This document shows, one piece after another, positions 53,037 through 61,111 of a stretch of DNA of 64,000 nt. A model generated the notes under the pieces. It was not told the origin of the DNA and did not search any database. It saw nothing but the letters and a program-made list of their open reading frames with translations. Within the stretch, counting starts at the first letter, position 1, and the number at the start of each line of letters is the position of its first letter. Source of the DNA: Winogradskyella epiphytica (GTDB lineage: Bacteria > Bacteroidota > Bacteroidia > Flavobacteriales > Flavobacteriaceae); the NCBI RefSeq assembly GCF_003217215.1, contig NZ_QJTD01000001.1, positions 992,001 through 1,056,000 on the forward strand, read 5' to 3'. The position numbers were made by a program, and so were the translations under genes.

Positions 53037-53213
53037 TTATTTGAGCATAGTTTTACTTTTAAACTCGTTGAAGTCTTTAAAAGGTTTTTTACCAGTTATA
53101 AACTCAACTTCATTATTTAAGTATTCAAAGGTTTCAGTTGTGGTATTAAAAAACTTGAGTAGATCAAAATAGGTATTAAAAAAACCTAGAGTAGTTGTTA
53201 TGTCGTTTTTCAT
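53037..53213 (-). CDS. 58-aa protein overlapping the integrase stop
   Basis: ATG at 53213 overlaps the integrase TGA (53210-53212) as ATGA; TAA at 53037. The 58-aa product begins MKNDITTTLGFFNTYFDLL and ends with the basic stretch 'FITGKKPFKDFNEFKSKTMLK'. It has a hydrophobic amphipathic N-terminal half and a basic tail, the size and position of recombination directionality factors or small integrase partners. It shares no HTH with known Xis. The coupled start makes translation likely. Confidence 0.65.
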   Translation of the reverse strand: MKNDITTTLGFFNTYFDLLKFFNTTTETFEYLNNEVEFITGKKPFKDFNEFKSKTMLK

Positions 53214-54523
53214 GCGGTTTCAGTTTTAACAATATCAAGTATTGGTTTTTGTTGTTTCTTTTGTTCCTGTAGTTGCCAAAATTCGTTTAATGTATTCGCG
53301 TTATCATTGGCGGTTTTATTTATATAGTTTAAAAAAACACGCTCTGTTTTATGCCCTGTTATAGCCATTAAAACTGGTGTAGGTAGTTTGCCGTAATGGT
53401 TGGTTGCAAATGATCTACGACATATATGTGAACTTACTAACTCATGTTTTGAAAATTCCCCTTTTACTTTACGCCAAACTTTCTTTTTAAGTTTCTTTGA
53501 TTTTGAGCCTTTTACCATTTCATTAATTCCCGCCAGTTCACAAACCTTTTTTATATAATCGTTAAATCGTTGACTTGAAATTTCTCGAGGAAATTCGCCT
53601 TTATTGTTTTCTAAAATTTCTTTGACTTGTGGGTGTAGTGGTAGTATTATTTTTTGATTCGTCTTTTTTGCGGTGTATTCAATAAAACCATTGTGTATAT
53701 TATCTTTTGTGAATTTCAATAAGTCACTAACTCGGGCACCAGTCCAAACGCCTATAATTAACCAGTTTCGAGCATTCTCTAAATAGGGCGTTTCTGTAAA
53801 ATCATGTTTAAAAATGGTTTGTATTTCAGTTTCCGAAAGTGTTATAAAATTTACTTTCTCTTTTGTGGCTCTAAATTCCCCATTCAATACACTAGGGTTT
53901 ATTTTGATTCCGTGTTTTTTTGCATCAAGGCACAAAGTTTTAATGTAGTTAATATAACGGCCAGTTGTATTGAGGTTTAATTTTTCAACCTTAGAGAGGT
54001 AGTTTTTAAAATCATTATAAAATTTAAGATCAACCGATTCAAAAGTATAACGTCTCTTTTGGTAAGATTCAAACGCCGAGACTTTATTTATAATGGTGTT
54101 ATATCGTTTTTTCGTGTTATCTGTTACGCCAGTATTCCCAGTATTTAAAACTTTAGTGTCGAGATTTTCTTTGTATTGTTTTGCGTAATCTAGTAAGTAA
54201 TTTAAATCGGTATTGTCATTTTGATTAAAGTATTGTTTAATCGTCTTATTTAACCATTCTGAATTAATGATACCACCACTAGAGTAATGATCGTTAAAAC
54301 TGTTTAAAATAGTTGTCTCGAGGTTGTTGAGGTCGTTTTGTAAATTCTTTTTGTTCACAAAACCCGCAATTTGTTTAACCGAGCCTTTTTGAGTATTCCA
54401 GTATTTCGGATTTATAAGTAATGAAGTAGAACGTTTTAAATCAATTTTACGCCCATGAGTAAAACGTAAATAAATAGTTGTTGGGTTTTGATTCCCTTTT
54501 GTGAAATACTTTAACGAAGCCAT
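53210..54523 (-). CDS. Tyrosine integrase of the element
   Basis: 437 aa from the ATG at 54523 (MASLKYFTKG). The frame runs back to a TTG at 54553, but that lies within the -7 box (54551-54558). It is a Bacteroidetes-type tyrosine recombinase: N-terminal arm-binding domain, SAM-like core-binding domain (about 105-220) and catalytic domain. Catalytic residues are Arg264 (GARVSD), His366 and Arg369 (SSHICRR), His391 (TGHK) and Tyr400 (FLNYI). All are present, so it should be active. A lysine-rich insertion ('KGSKSKKLKKKVWRKVKG') lies before the HxxR box. It starts 204 bp from attR. Confidence 0.93.
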   Translation of the reverse strand: MASLKYFTKGNQNPTTIYLRFTHGRKIDLKRSTSLLINPKYWNTQKGSVKQIAGFVNKKNLQNDLNNLETTILNSFNDHYSSGGIINSEWLNKTIKQYFNQNDNTDLNYLLDYAKQYKENLDTKVLNTGNTGVTDNTKKRYNTIINKVSAFESYQKRRYTFESVDLKFYNDFKNYLSKVEKLNLNTTGRYINYIKTLCLDAKKHGIKINPSVLNGEFRATKEKVNFITLSETEIQTIFKHDFTETPYLENARNWLIIGVWTGARVSDLLKFTKDNIHNGFIEYTAKKTNQKIILPLHPQVKEILENNKGEFPREISSQRFNDYIKKVCELAGINEMVKGSKSKKLKKKVWRKVKGEFSKHELVSSHICRRSFATNHYGKLPTPVLMAITGHKTERVFLNYINKTANDNANTLNEFWQLQEQKKQQKPILDIVKTETA

Positions 54524-54550
54524 AATGTGTAATCTAATAATTGAACAAAC

Positions 54551-54558
54551 CAAATATA
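54551..54558 (-). promoter_or_regulatory. -7 box of the integrase gene
   Basis: TATATTTG on the minus strand, exact match, 27 bp before the ATG at 54523. The arm repeat (54575-54603) lies just upstream, so integrase binding could repress its own promoter. Confidence 0.6.
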
Positions 54559-54574
54559 ATAAATAAATACAATG

Positions 54575-54603
54575 GTGCCGACATAGTGTACAACATTTGC
54601 CTA
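54575..54603 (+). repeat. Right arm repeat of the element
   Basis: Starts GTGCCGACATAGTGTACAAC, then ATTTGCCTAA; direct copy of 50325-50353 with two changes. Confidence 0.75.
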
Positions 54604-54634
54604 ATTTATACGAACTATTGCTAATTTATACGAA
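54601..54634 (+). repeat. Tandem CTAATTTATACGAA repeat next to attR
   Basis: Identical 14-bp blocks at 54601-54614 and 54621-54634 (20-bp period), about 95 bp from attR. Probable further binding sites for integrase or Xis. Confidence 0.65.
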
Positions 54635-54726
54635 TAGTAAAATTTAATTATAATCTTTTGAAGTAGTAATAAAATCAAGGGTTTGAGGTTGTTTTTATAG
54701 GGTTTAAAGAACTATCTCAATTAACT

Positions 54727-54750
54727 GGGTTCTATTCCCGCCTTGAGTAC
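54727..54750 (+). repeat. attR: 24-bp direct repeat
   Basis: GGGTTC, T, ATTCCCGCCTTGAGTAC; mate of attL. Not part of a tRNA: the upstream sequence lacks the rest of the cloverleaf. Confidence 0.93.
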
Positions 54751-54756
54751 AATTTA

Positions 54757-54799
54757 AAATCGCAACAATCTAATATAAAGACTGTTGCGATTTTTTTTT
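54757..54799 (+). terminator. Displaced original terminator of tRNA-Leu
   Basis: An 11-bp stem AAATCGCAACA / TGTTGCGATTT (54757-54767, 54783-54793) followed by T. It sits immediately after attR where the uninterrupted tRNA would have ended. Confidence 0.85.
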
Positions 54800-54869
54800 G
54801 ATTTAAAGTCCAATTTATTAAAAAAAATACGATAGGCTGAAGTTTAATTACGAAGGCCTAGCTTTTTAG

Positions 54870-55826
54870 TTAAAACAACTTTGATGCGATGGTTCTTATA
54901 TTATCACTTCTCCCCATAGAATAATAATGTAAAATAGGGATACCTGCTTTTTGAAGTTCTTTAGATTGCTCAATGCACCATTCAATGCCTACCTGTTTTA
55001 CCGCTTTATTATCCTTACATTTTACAATGGCTATAATTAAATCTTCTGGTAAATCTACATGAAACCGATGTGGAATAAGGTTGAGCTGTTTACGTGTCGC
55101 AATCGGTTTTAAACCTGGAATAATAGGAACCGTTATGCCTTCAGCTCGGCATTTAGACAAAAAATCGAAATACTTTTGATTGTCAAAAAACATTTGTGTA
55201 ACGACGTAAGAGGCTCCATTTTTAATTTTCTTCTTTAAAAAATGAATATCACTATCTAAACTTGGCGCTTCCATATGTTTTTCAGGATAGGCAGCAACAC
55301 CAATACAAAAGTTAGTGGTTGATGAATTGAGTAATTCCTCATCTAAGTATTTTCCTTTGTTCAAATTTTCTATTTGGGATACAAGCTCATTGGCATAAGC
55401 GTGTCCATCTTTTTCTGGTTTAAAATAAGTTTCACTTTTAACAGCATCACCTCGCAAAGCCATGACATTATCAATACCCAAAAAGTCTAAATCAATTAAA
55501 AAATTTTCAGTGTCTTCTTTAGAAAATCCACCACATAAGATATGCGGAATAGCGTCTACCGCATATTTATTTTGAATAGCAGCACAGATTCCAACCGTTC
55601 CAGGCCGTTTTTTAACTACTTGTTTTTTGAGAAGACCGTTTTCCATTTCCTTAAAAACATACTCTTCCCTATGATAGGTCACATCAATAAACGGTGGTTT
55701 AAATTCCATTAAAGGATCTATATTATCAAAAATAGATTGAATATGTTGTCCTTTTAAAGGAGGTAAAATTTCGAAAGAAAACTGTGTCTTTCCATTAGCT
55801 TTTATGATGTGTTCGGTTACTTTCAT
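54870..55826 (-). CDS. metF: Methylenetetrahydrofolate reductase
   Basis: A 318-aa FAD enzyme making 5-methyl-THF, the methyl donor for methionine synthase. 'FSFEILPPLKG' opens the barrel, with 'VTYHRE', 'ALRGD' (folate/FAD region), 'GVAAYPEKH' and 'ASYVVTQMFFD' as family motifs. It is the last gene of the metH-metH-metF operon, 46 bp behind it, and so under the SAM riboswitch. A TTCCC...GGG palindrome ends 6 nt before its ATG. Confidence 0.95.
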   Translation of the reverse strand: MKVTEHIIKANGKTQFSFEILPPLKGQHIQSIFDNIDPLMEFKPPFIDVTYHREEYVFKEMENGLLKKQVVKKRPGTVGICAAIQNKYAVDAIPHILCGGFSKEDTENFLIDLDFLGIDNVMALRGDAVKSETYFKPEKDGHAYANELVSQIENLNKGKYLDEELLNSSTTNFCIGVAAYPEKHMEAPSLDSDIHFLKKKIKNGASYVVTQMFFDNQKYFDFLSKCRAEGITVPIIPGLKPIATRKQLNLIPHRFHVDLPEDLIIAIVKCKDNKAVKQVGIEWCIEQSKELQKAGIPILHYYSMGRSDNIRTIASKLF

Positions 55827-55832
55827 ATGTAC

Positions 55833-55849
55833 TTCCCATGACGATAGGG
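55833..55849 (-). repeat. TTCCC-N9-GGG palindrome before metF
   Basis: TTCCC (55833-55837) and GGG (55847-55849), ending 6 nt upstream of the metF ATG at 55826. Confidence 0.5.
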
Positions 55850-55872
55850 TCTCTTTAAGGTGTTATGATGTT

Positions 55873-58590
55873 TTAATCAGCAATATTTGGACTTAACCAT
55901 CTTGTAGCATCTTCTAATGCTATGCCGCGACGTTGACTGTAATCCTCAACTTGGTCTTCTTTAATTTTTCCTAAACCAAAATATCTAGCTTCAGGATTTG
56001 CAAAATAGTAACCACTGACACTTGCCGCCGGCCACATTGCTAAACTTTCTGTAAGCTCAACGCCAATGTTTTCTTCAACATTTAAAATATTCCAAATTGT
56101 TTTCTTTTCTAAATGATCCGGACAGGCAGGGTATCCTGGCGCTGGTCTTATACCTTTATAGCTTTCTTTGATTAAATCATCATTACTTAAATTTTCATTT
56201 TGATCGTAACACCAATATTTAGTTCTTACTTCTCTATGCAAATATTCTGCAAAAGCTTCGGCTAAACGGTCGGCTAAAGCTTTTATCATTATTGAATTGT
56301 AATCGTCGTTATCCTTTTCAAATTGTGCTGCTAATTCAGCCGTGCCAAATCCAGCCGATACACAGAAACAACCTATATAATCTTGCAGACCTGTTTCTTT
56401 TGGTGCAATAAAATCAGACAGAGCAATATTTGGCTTACCTGCGGCTTTTTTAGATTGTTGACGAAGGGTTAAAAATTTAACTGTGCTTTTACTAGCTTTA
56501 GACTCGGTGTTTTGAACTAAAACTTCAATGTCATCATCATTTACGGTGTTTGCTTCAAACAAACCAAAAATTGCTTTCGCTTTTAAAAGTTTGTTTTTAA
56601 AAATATCTTGTAGTAATTCTTGAGCATCAGCAAATAATTCTGTGGCCTGCTTTCCAACAAGTTCATCACTTAATATATTTGGATATTTACCATGTAAGTC
56701 CCAACTTCTAAAAAATGGAGACCAATCTATAAATGCTTCTAGTTTACTAATGTCAAACTCTTCAATAACCTGAATACCTAATGCTTTTGGTTTCACAATT
56801 TCCGAAGTGTCCCAATTAATATTAAACTTGTTTTTTCGAGCTTCTTTAAGGCTTAGATATTCTTTTTTTCGGGTGCGTTTTAAAAATTGTTCTCGGAACA
56901 AATCGTACTCCTCACGGATTTGATCTTTATAAAGCTGACTGTCTTTTTTAAGTAAATCGCCAACTACAGTTACAGCTCTTGAGGCATCATTTATATACAC
57001 TACAGTATTGCTATAATGAGGTGCAATCTTTACAGCGGAATGTGCTCGCGACGTTGTTGCGCCACCAATAATTATAGGAATATCTAAATTCCGTTTTTCA
57101 AGCGCTTGAGACACGTAAACCATTTCGTCAAGCGAAGGTGTAATTAATCCACTTAATCCAATAATGTCCACCTTCTCTCTAATTGCCGTTTCAACAATTT
57201 TTTCGGGAGGTACCATGACGCCGAGATCAATAATTTCATAATTATTACAGCCTAGAACAACACTAACTATATTTTTCCCAATATCGTGAACATCGCCTTT
57301 AACGGTTGCCATTAAAATTCGACCTGCAAATTCTTGCTTGCCATCTTTCTCTGCTTCAATAAATGGTTGAAGGTAAGCGACCGCTTTTTTCATAACTCTG
57401 GCTGACTTCACTACCTGAGGTAAAAACATTTTTCCACTTCCAAATAAGTCGCCTACCACGTTCATACCAATCATTAAATGACCTTCGATAACATGAATCG
57501 GTTTTTCCGATGCTAATCGGGCTTCTTCTACATCTTCAATAATAAAAGTGTTAATTCCCTTTACTAGAGCATGTGTAATTCTATCTTGTAAAGGGTCGCT
57601 TCGCCATTCTAGAATTTTATCTTCATGAACTTTCTTCTGGTCTTTGATAGATTCTGCAAAATCTAATAAGCGTTCTGTAGCATCTTCACGTCTATCAAAT
57701 AAAACATCTTCAACAAGTTCTAATAACTCTTTATCTATTTCATCATAAATTTCAAGCATTGAAGGGTTGACAATTCCTAAATTCATTCCGTTTTTAATAG
57801 CATGATAAAGGAAAGAGGAATGCATAGCTTCCCGAACGATGTTATTACCCCTAAATGAAAAGGAGACATTACTGACACCTCCAGATACATTTGCAAATGG
57901 CAGGTTTTCTCTAATCCATTTTGTAGCTTCAAAAAAATCAATCGCATTTCTACGATGTTCGTCCATGCCGGTAGCCACAGGGAAAATATTTGGATCGAAA
58001 ATTATGTCTTGAGGTGGGAAATTGAGCTCGTTGACTAGTATATGGTATGTGCGTTTACATATTTCTATCCGTCTTTTATAAGTGTCTGCTTGACCATCTT
58101 CATCAAAAGCCATGACGACTACAGCGGCGCCATAACGTTTAATAAGTTTAGCATGATGTTTAAATTCTGCTTCACCTTCCTTTAAACTTATAGAGTTTAC
58201 CACAGATTTTCCTTGTACTACTTGCAGACCTGCTTCTATAATTTCCCATTTTGAACTATCTATCATAATAGGAATTCGGGAGATATCAGGTTCTGAAGCT
58301 ATTAGGTTGAGGAAGGTGGTCATGGCATATACGCCATCTAACATACCTTCATCCATATTGACATCCAAGATTTGAGCACCTCCTTCTACTTGATTTCGTG
58401 CCACTTCTAAGGCCTCTGAAAACTTCTCTTCTTTAATTAATCGCAGAAATTTTCTGGAGCCAGTAACATTTGTGCGCTCTCCTATATTAATAAAATTACT
58501 CTCTGGAGTAACCACTAGAGGCTCTAGTCCAGATAAAGTTAGATACTTGCGGTGGTTAGTTGTTGGGTGATTGTAGTAAGATGCACTCAT
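55873..58590 (-). CDS. metH: Methionine synthase, pterin / cobalamin / activation part
   Basis: 905 aa. It holds the C-terminal two thirds of MetH: pterin-binding domain (about 25-300, '[19 protein letters not shown]', '[11 protein letters not shown]'), cobalamin cap and binding domain with the cobalt ligand His435 (GDVHDIGKN), and the SAM-dependent reactivation domain ('[14 protein letters not shown]'). The homocysteine part is the separate upstream gene, 21 bp away. The two must work as a complex, passing the methyl from 5-methyl-THF to homocysteine through cobalamin. Confidence 0.95.
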   Translation of the reverse strand: MSASYYNHPTTNHRKYLTLSGLEPLVVTPESNFINIGERTNVTGSRKFLRLIKEEKFSEALEVARNQVEGGAQILDVNMDEGMLDGVYAMTTFLNLIASEPDISRIPIMIDSSKWEIIEAGLQVVQGKSVVNSISLKEGEAEFKHHAKLIKRYGAAVVVMAFDEDGQADTYKRRIEICKRTYHILVNELNFPPQDIIFDPNIFPVATGMDEHRRNAIDFFEATKWIRENLPFANVSGGVSNVSFSFRGNNIVREAMHSSFLYHAIKNGMNLGIVNPSMLEIYDEIDKELLELVEDVLFDRREDATERLLDFAESIKDQKKVHEDKILEWRSDPLQDRITHALVKGINTFIIEDVEEARLASEKPIHVIEGHLMIGMNVVGDLFGSGKMFLPQVVKSARVMKKAVAYLQPFIEAEKDGKQEFAGRILMATVKGDVHDIGKNIVSVVLGCNNYEIIDLGVMVPPEKIVETAIREKVDIIGLSGLITPSLDEMVYVSQALEKRNLDIPIIIGGATTSRAHSAVKIAPHYSNTVVYINDASRAVTVVGDLLKKDSQLYKDQIREEYDLFREQFLKRTRKKEYLSLKEARKNKFNINWDTSEIVKPKALGIQVIEEFDISKLEAFIDWSPFFRSWDLHGKYPNILSDELVGKQATELFADAQELLQDIFKNKLLKAKAIFGLFEANTVNDDDIEVLVQNTESKASKSTVKFLTLRQQSKKAAGKPNIALSDFIAPKETGLQDYIGCFCVSAGFGTAELAAQFEKDNDDYNSIMIKALADRLAEAFAEYLHREVRTKYWCYDQNENLSNDDLIKESYKGIRPAPGYPACPDHLEKKTIWNILNVEENIGVELTESLAMWPAASVSGYYFANPEARYFGLGKIKEDQVEDYSQRRGIALEDATRWLSPNIAD

Positions 58591-58611
58591 AATTTTTTTG
58601 ATTTCAGATTA

Positions 58612-59625
58612 CTAAACTCTAAGAGCTATTTGTCTTGGTTGATAATTTTGAGCCACTTCAGCAATTGCTTTGATATGTGCCGGACTAGTGCCGCAGCAGC
58701 CTCCAATAATATTTATTAAGCCATTTTTGAGATAATCTTCAATAAATTGCTGCATCTGTTCGGGTGATTGGTCGTATTCTCCAAACGCATTTGGTAAGCC
58801 CGCATTAGGGTGCGCTGAGGTATAGTGATGGGTAGCGTTGGAAAGTCGTTGTAAGTAGGGTTTTAACTGTTCGGCGCCTAGGGCGCAATTAAATCCCACA
58901 CTTAACATGGGGATGTGTGAAATTGAAGTCAAAAATGCTTCAACCGTTTGACCAGATAAGGTGCGGCCTGAAGCATCTGTTATGGTGCCCGAAATCATAA
59001 TGGGTATCGTGATTTGGCGTTCTTCTTTAACTTCTTCAATAGCAAATAAGGCTGCTTTAGCATTTAAGGTGTCAAATATAGTTTCTACTAAAAGTAAATC
59101 TACACCACCATCAATAAGTGCTTCAACTTGCTCTTTGTAAGCCATACGCAATTCATCAAATGTAATTGCTCTATATTCTGGTCGGTTTACATCTGGAGAC
59201 AAGCTTGCTGTTTTATTGGTTGGGCCTATGCTGCCAGCGACGAAACGAGGTTTATCAGGATTGTCATTGGTGAATTTTTCGGCGACTTGTTTGGCTATTT
59301 TGGCAGATTCAAAATTTAACTCGTAGACCAAGTCTTCCATATCGTAATCGGACATAGCAATAGACGTCCCGGAGAACGTATTAGTTTCTACAATATCAGC
59401 ACCAGCTTCAAAATATTTGGCATGAACTTCTGCAATAGCTTTTGGTTGAGTTAAGGATAATAGATCATTATTGCCTTTTAATGAGGAGGGATAATCTTTA
59501 AAACGTTCGCCTCTAAAGTCTTCTTCTGAGAATTTATACTGTTGAAGCATAGTTCCCATGGCGCCATCTAACACTAGAATTCGTTTTGATAGTTCTGCTT
59601 CAATATTACTTTTTATTATACTCAT
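58612..59625 (-). CDS. metH: Methionine synthase, homocysteine-binding part
   Basis: A 337-aa (beta/alpha)8 homocysteine S-methyltransferase domain. Zinc ligands Cys247 (GFNCALG) and Cys310/Cys311 (GGCCGTSP) are intact; the opening '[15 protein letters not shown]' is typical of MetH. The stop and the next start are both normal, so this is a true two-gene MetH, not a frameshift. It is the first gene behind the SAM-I riboswitch, with a leader of about 100 nt between them. Confidence 0.95.
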   Translation of the reverse strand: MSIIKSNIEAELSKRILVLDGAMGTMLQQYKFSEEDFRGERFKDYPSSLKGNNDLLSLTQPKAIAEVHAKYFEAGADIVETNTFSGTSIAMSDYDMEDLVYELNFESAKIAKQVAEKFTNDNPDKPRFVAGSIGPTNKTASLSPDVNRPEYRAITFDELRMAYKEQVEALIDGGVDLLLVETIFDTLNAKAALFAIEEVKEERQITIPIMISGTITDASGRTLSGQTVEAFLTSISHIPMLSVGFNCALGAEQLKPYLQRLSNATHHYTSAHPNAGLPNAFGEYDQSPEQMQQFIEDYLKNGLINIIGGCCGTSPAHIKAIAEVAQNYQPRQIALRV

Positions 59626-59689
59626 AGTTATACTCTTTAGGTTAAACCAAAAGTCAAATGAGGCTCGCTGAGACGAGTTATTATGAAAA

Positions 59690-59723
59690 TGCTAAAAAGA
59701 AATTGAATTACAGGCGTGTAATT
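59690..59723 (-). terminator. Candidate riboswitch terminator
   Basis: AATTACA / TGTAATT (59706-59712, 59717-59723), loop GGCG, followed on the minus strand by CAATTTCTTTTT. It lies directly behind the riboswitch aptamer and before metH, as expected for transcriptional control. A second short dyad (CTCG...CGAG) lies nearer the start. Confidence 0.55.
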
Positions 59724-59729
59724 TCGTTT

Positions 59730-59852
59730 GGTTATCTATCCAATTACTCGATTTATACATCGAACAATTAAGTAGAATTTAGCACCTTCTTAAAAAGTTT
59801 AAGGGTTGCTAAGGTTTCAAAGGGTCTAATCCCTCCACCTTTCTTGATAACA
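59730..59852 (-). promoter_or_regulatory. SAM-I (S-box) riboswitch
   Basis: Read on the minus strand: P1 GTTATC / GATAAC closes the aptamer. Conserved blocks occur in order: AAGAAAGGTGGAGGGA, TTAGACCC, TTTGAAACC, TTAGCAACC, then AAGGTGCTAA. P4 is TCGAT / ATCGA. These are the S-box signature elements, including the kink-turn GA pairs and SAM-contacting bases. SAM binding should reduce expression of the downstream metH-metH-metF operon. Confidence 0.95.
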
Positions 59853-59958
59853 ATTAAATAAGTTATTTGAACTTCGTGAATTGTAAATGTGCAAAAGAAA
59901 TCAGTGAAATGCAAATTTTATTCACTTTATTTTTAATGTGAATATGTGGCTATTATTG

Positions 59959-59966
59959 TAACTTTG
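59959..59966 (+). promoter_or_regulatory. -7 box of the HupE/UreJ-like gene
   Basis: TAACTTTG, exact match, 19 bp before the ATG at 59986. No -33 TTG is clear. Confidence 0.5.
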
Positions 59967-59985
59967 AGCACCCAAATACAAAATT

Positions 59986-60576
59986 ATGTTAGAAAATTTT
60001 TGGTTCAACGTGCAATACGGAATGAACCACGTGTTAGATATTAACGGTTACGATCACATTCTTTTTTTAATGGTGCTTACAGTACCTTATGTATTTAATG
60101 ATTGGAAAAGAGTTTTAATATTAGTGACCACTTTTACCTTAGGTCATACTTTATCCTTGATTTTGGCAGCCTATGGAGTAGTGAGTGTTAACGGTGAATT
60201 GGTAGAGTTTTTAATACCTATAACTATATTAGTTACGGCTATTTATAACGTATTCACAGCAAGTAAAAAGCCAAAATCTAATAAGATGGGGCTGCTGTTT
60301 TTTGCTACCTTGTTTTTTGGTCTTGTCCATGGCTTAGGGTTTGCAAGAGAATTTAAAATGTTTGCCGGTCAGTCTGAAGGTAAATTAAAACTTCTACTAG
60401 AATTTGCTTTAGGTATAGAATTGGCACAAGTTATTATAGTATTTGTAGTTTTATTTATCGGTTTTATTTGCCAGACGGTGTTTAGGTTTTCACGCCGAGA
60501 CTGGGTGATGGTGATTTCTTCTATAGTTATTGGTTTAGTTATTCCTATGATTATGGGAAGTGATTTGCTCAATTAG
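59986..60576 (+). CDS. HupE/UreJ-family membrane protein
   Basis: A 196-aa membrane protein with about six helices. The N-terminal 'GMNHVLDINGYDHILFLM' carries the His/Asp motif HxxDxxxxDH of HupE/UreJ, followed by 'FTLGHTLSLILA' and 'FFGLVHGLGFA', with conserved His in the membrane core. Family members import nickel or cobalt for hydrogenase or urease. Given the adjacent B12-dependent MetH operon, cobalt is possible, but this is inference; no hydrogenase or urease genes are seen. Confidence 0.85.
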   Translation: MLENFWFNVQYGMNHVLDINGYDHILFLMVLTVPYVFNDWKRVLILVTTFTLGHTLSLILAAYGVVSVNGELVEFLIPITILVTAIYNVFTASKKPKSNKMGLLFFATLFFGLVHGLGFAREFKMFAGQSEGKLKLLLEFALGIELAQVIIVFVVLFIGFICQTVFRFSRRDWVMVISSIVIGLVIPMIMGSDLLN

Positions 60577-60611
60577 GTAGAAAGATTGGTAAAACTTTAA
60601 CTACAAGTACG

Positions 60612-60642
60612 TTGTATTTGAAATACTATCGAATTATATTCG
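60612..60642 (+). promoter_or_regulatory. Promoter candidate of the dCMP deaminase gene
   Basis: TTG (60612-60614), 20-base spacer, TATATTCG (60635-60642, seven of eight fixed or free positions as TAnnTTTG), 37 bp before the ATG. Confidence 0.4.
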
Positions 60643-60679
60643 TTATGAACAGTGTGCATGTATAAAATATTCATTATTA

Positions 60680-61111
60680 ATGTCAAAGACAAAACAGTTA
60701 CGTTACGATAAAGCTTATTTACGAATTGCACAAGAATGGGGAAAGTTATCCCATTGTAAACGCAAGCAAGTTGGTGCCCTAATTGTTAAAGACCGAATGA
60801 TTATTTCGGATGGATATAATGGGACACCTACCGGATTTGAAAATTATTGTGAAGACGACGAAGGCTATACGAAATGGTACGTTTTGCATGCTGAAGCAAA
60901 TGCAATTCTTAAAGTAGCATCATCTACACAATCTTGTAAAGGAGCTACATTATATATTACATTATCACCTTGTAAAGAGTGTAGTAAATTAATTCATCAA
61001 GCAGGAATTGTAAGAGTAGTTTATCATCAAGGTTATAAAGATGATTCCGGTCTTCAGTTTTTAGAAAAAGCAGGTATTGAATTAGAATTGATAGAGGATT
61101 TAAATAATTAA
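60680..61111 (+). CDS. dCMP deaminase family protein
   Basis: A 143-aa zinc cytidine/deoxycytidylate deaminase. Zinc site His70-Ala-Glu72 (catalytic Glu72), Cys98 and Cys101 (SPCKEC). 'CKRKQVGALIVKD' and 'SDGYNGTPTG' (phosphate binding) match dCMP deaminase, which supplies dUMP for thymidylate synthesis; ComEB is a relative. The stop overlaps the next start by 1 bp. Confidence 0.92.
   Translation: MSKTKQLRYDKAYLRIAQEWGKLSHCKRKQVGALIVKDRMIISDGYNGTPTGFENYCEDDEGYTKWYVLHAEANAILKVASSTQSCKGATLYITLSPCKECSKLIHQAGIVRVVYHQGYKDDSGLQFLEKAGIELELIEDLNN

Larger units (their letters stand above)
50251..54750. mobile_element. Integrated element in tRNA-Leu, about 4.48 kb
   Basis: Bounded by the attL and attR repeats. 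It contains, on the minus strand, integrase, a 58-aa ORF, a 266-aa unknown, a MerR/Xis-type HTH protein, a 160-aa unknown and a winged-helix Rep-like protein. It also contains 22-bp iterons, arm-type repeats near both ends and its own tRNA terminator. There are no transposase, capsid, conjugation or resistance genes. It could be a small integrative plasmid-like element, a mobilisable satellite or a phage satellite. All genes read from the attR side towards the tRNA. The circle predicted on excision is 4483 bp. Confidence 0.88.

Noticed and set aside
54524-54553. Longer integrase start at TTG 54553
   Set aside because: It lies inside the -7 box TATATTTG; the ATG at 54523 gives a normal MASLKYF start.
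50185-54750. Prophage
   Set aside because: Integrase present, but no capsid, terminase, tail or lysis genes and too short.
54720-54750. Second tRNA gene at attR
   Set aside because: Only the 3' 24 bases resemble tRNA-Leu and the T loop is broken by a G to T change; it is the att repeat.
58591-58611. Frameshift splitting metH
   Set aside because: Both genes have clear starts, stops and complete domains, and the split lies at a domain boundary.
59626-59985. Cobalamin riboswitch before metH
   Set aside because: No B12-box pattern; the sequence shows the S-box blocks of the SAM-I class instead.
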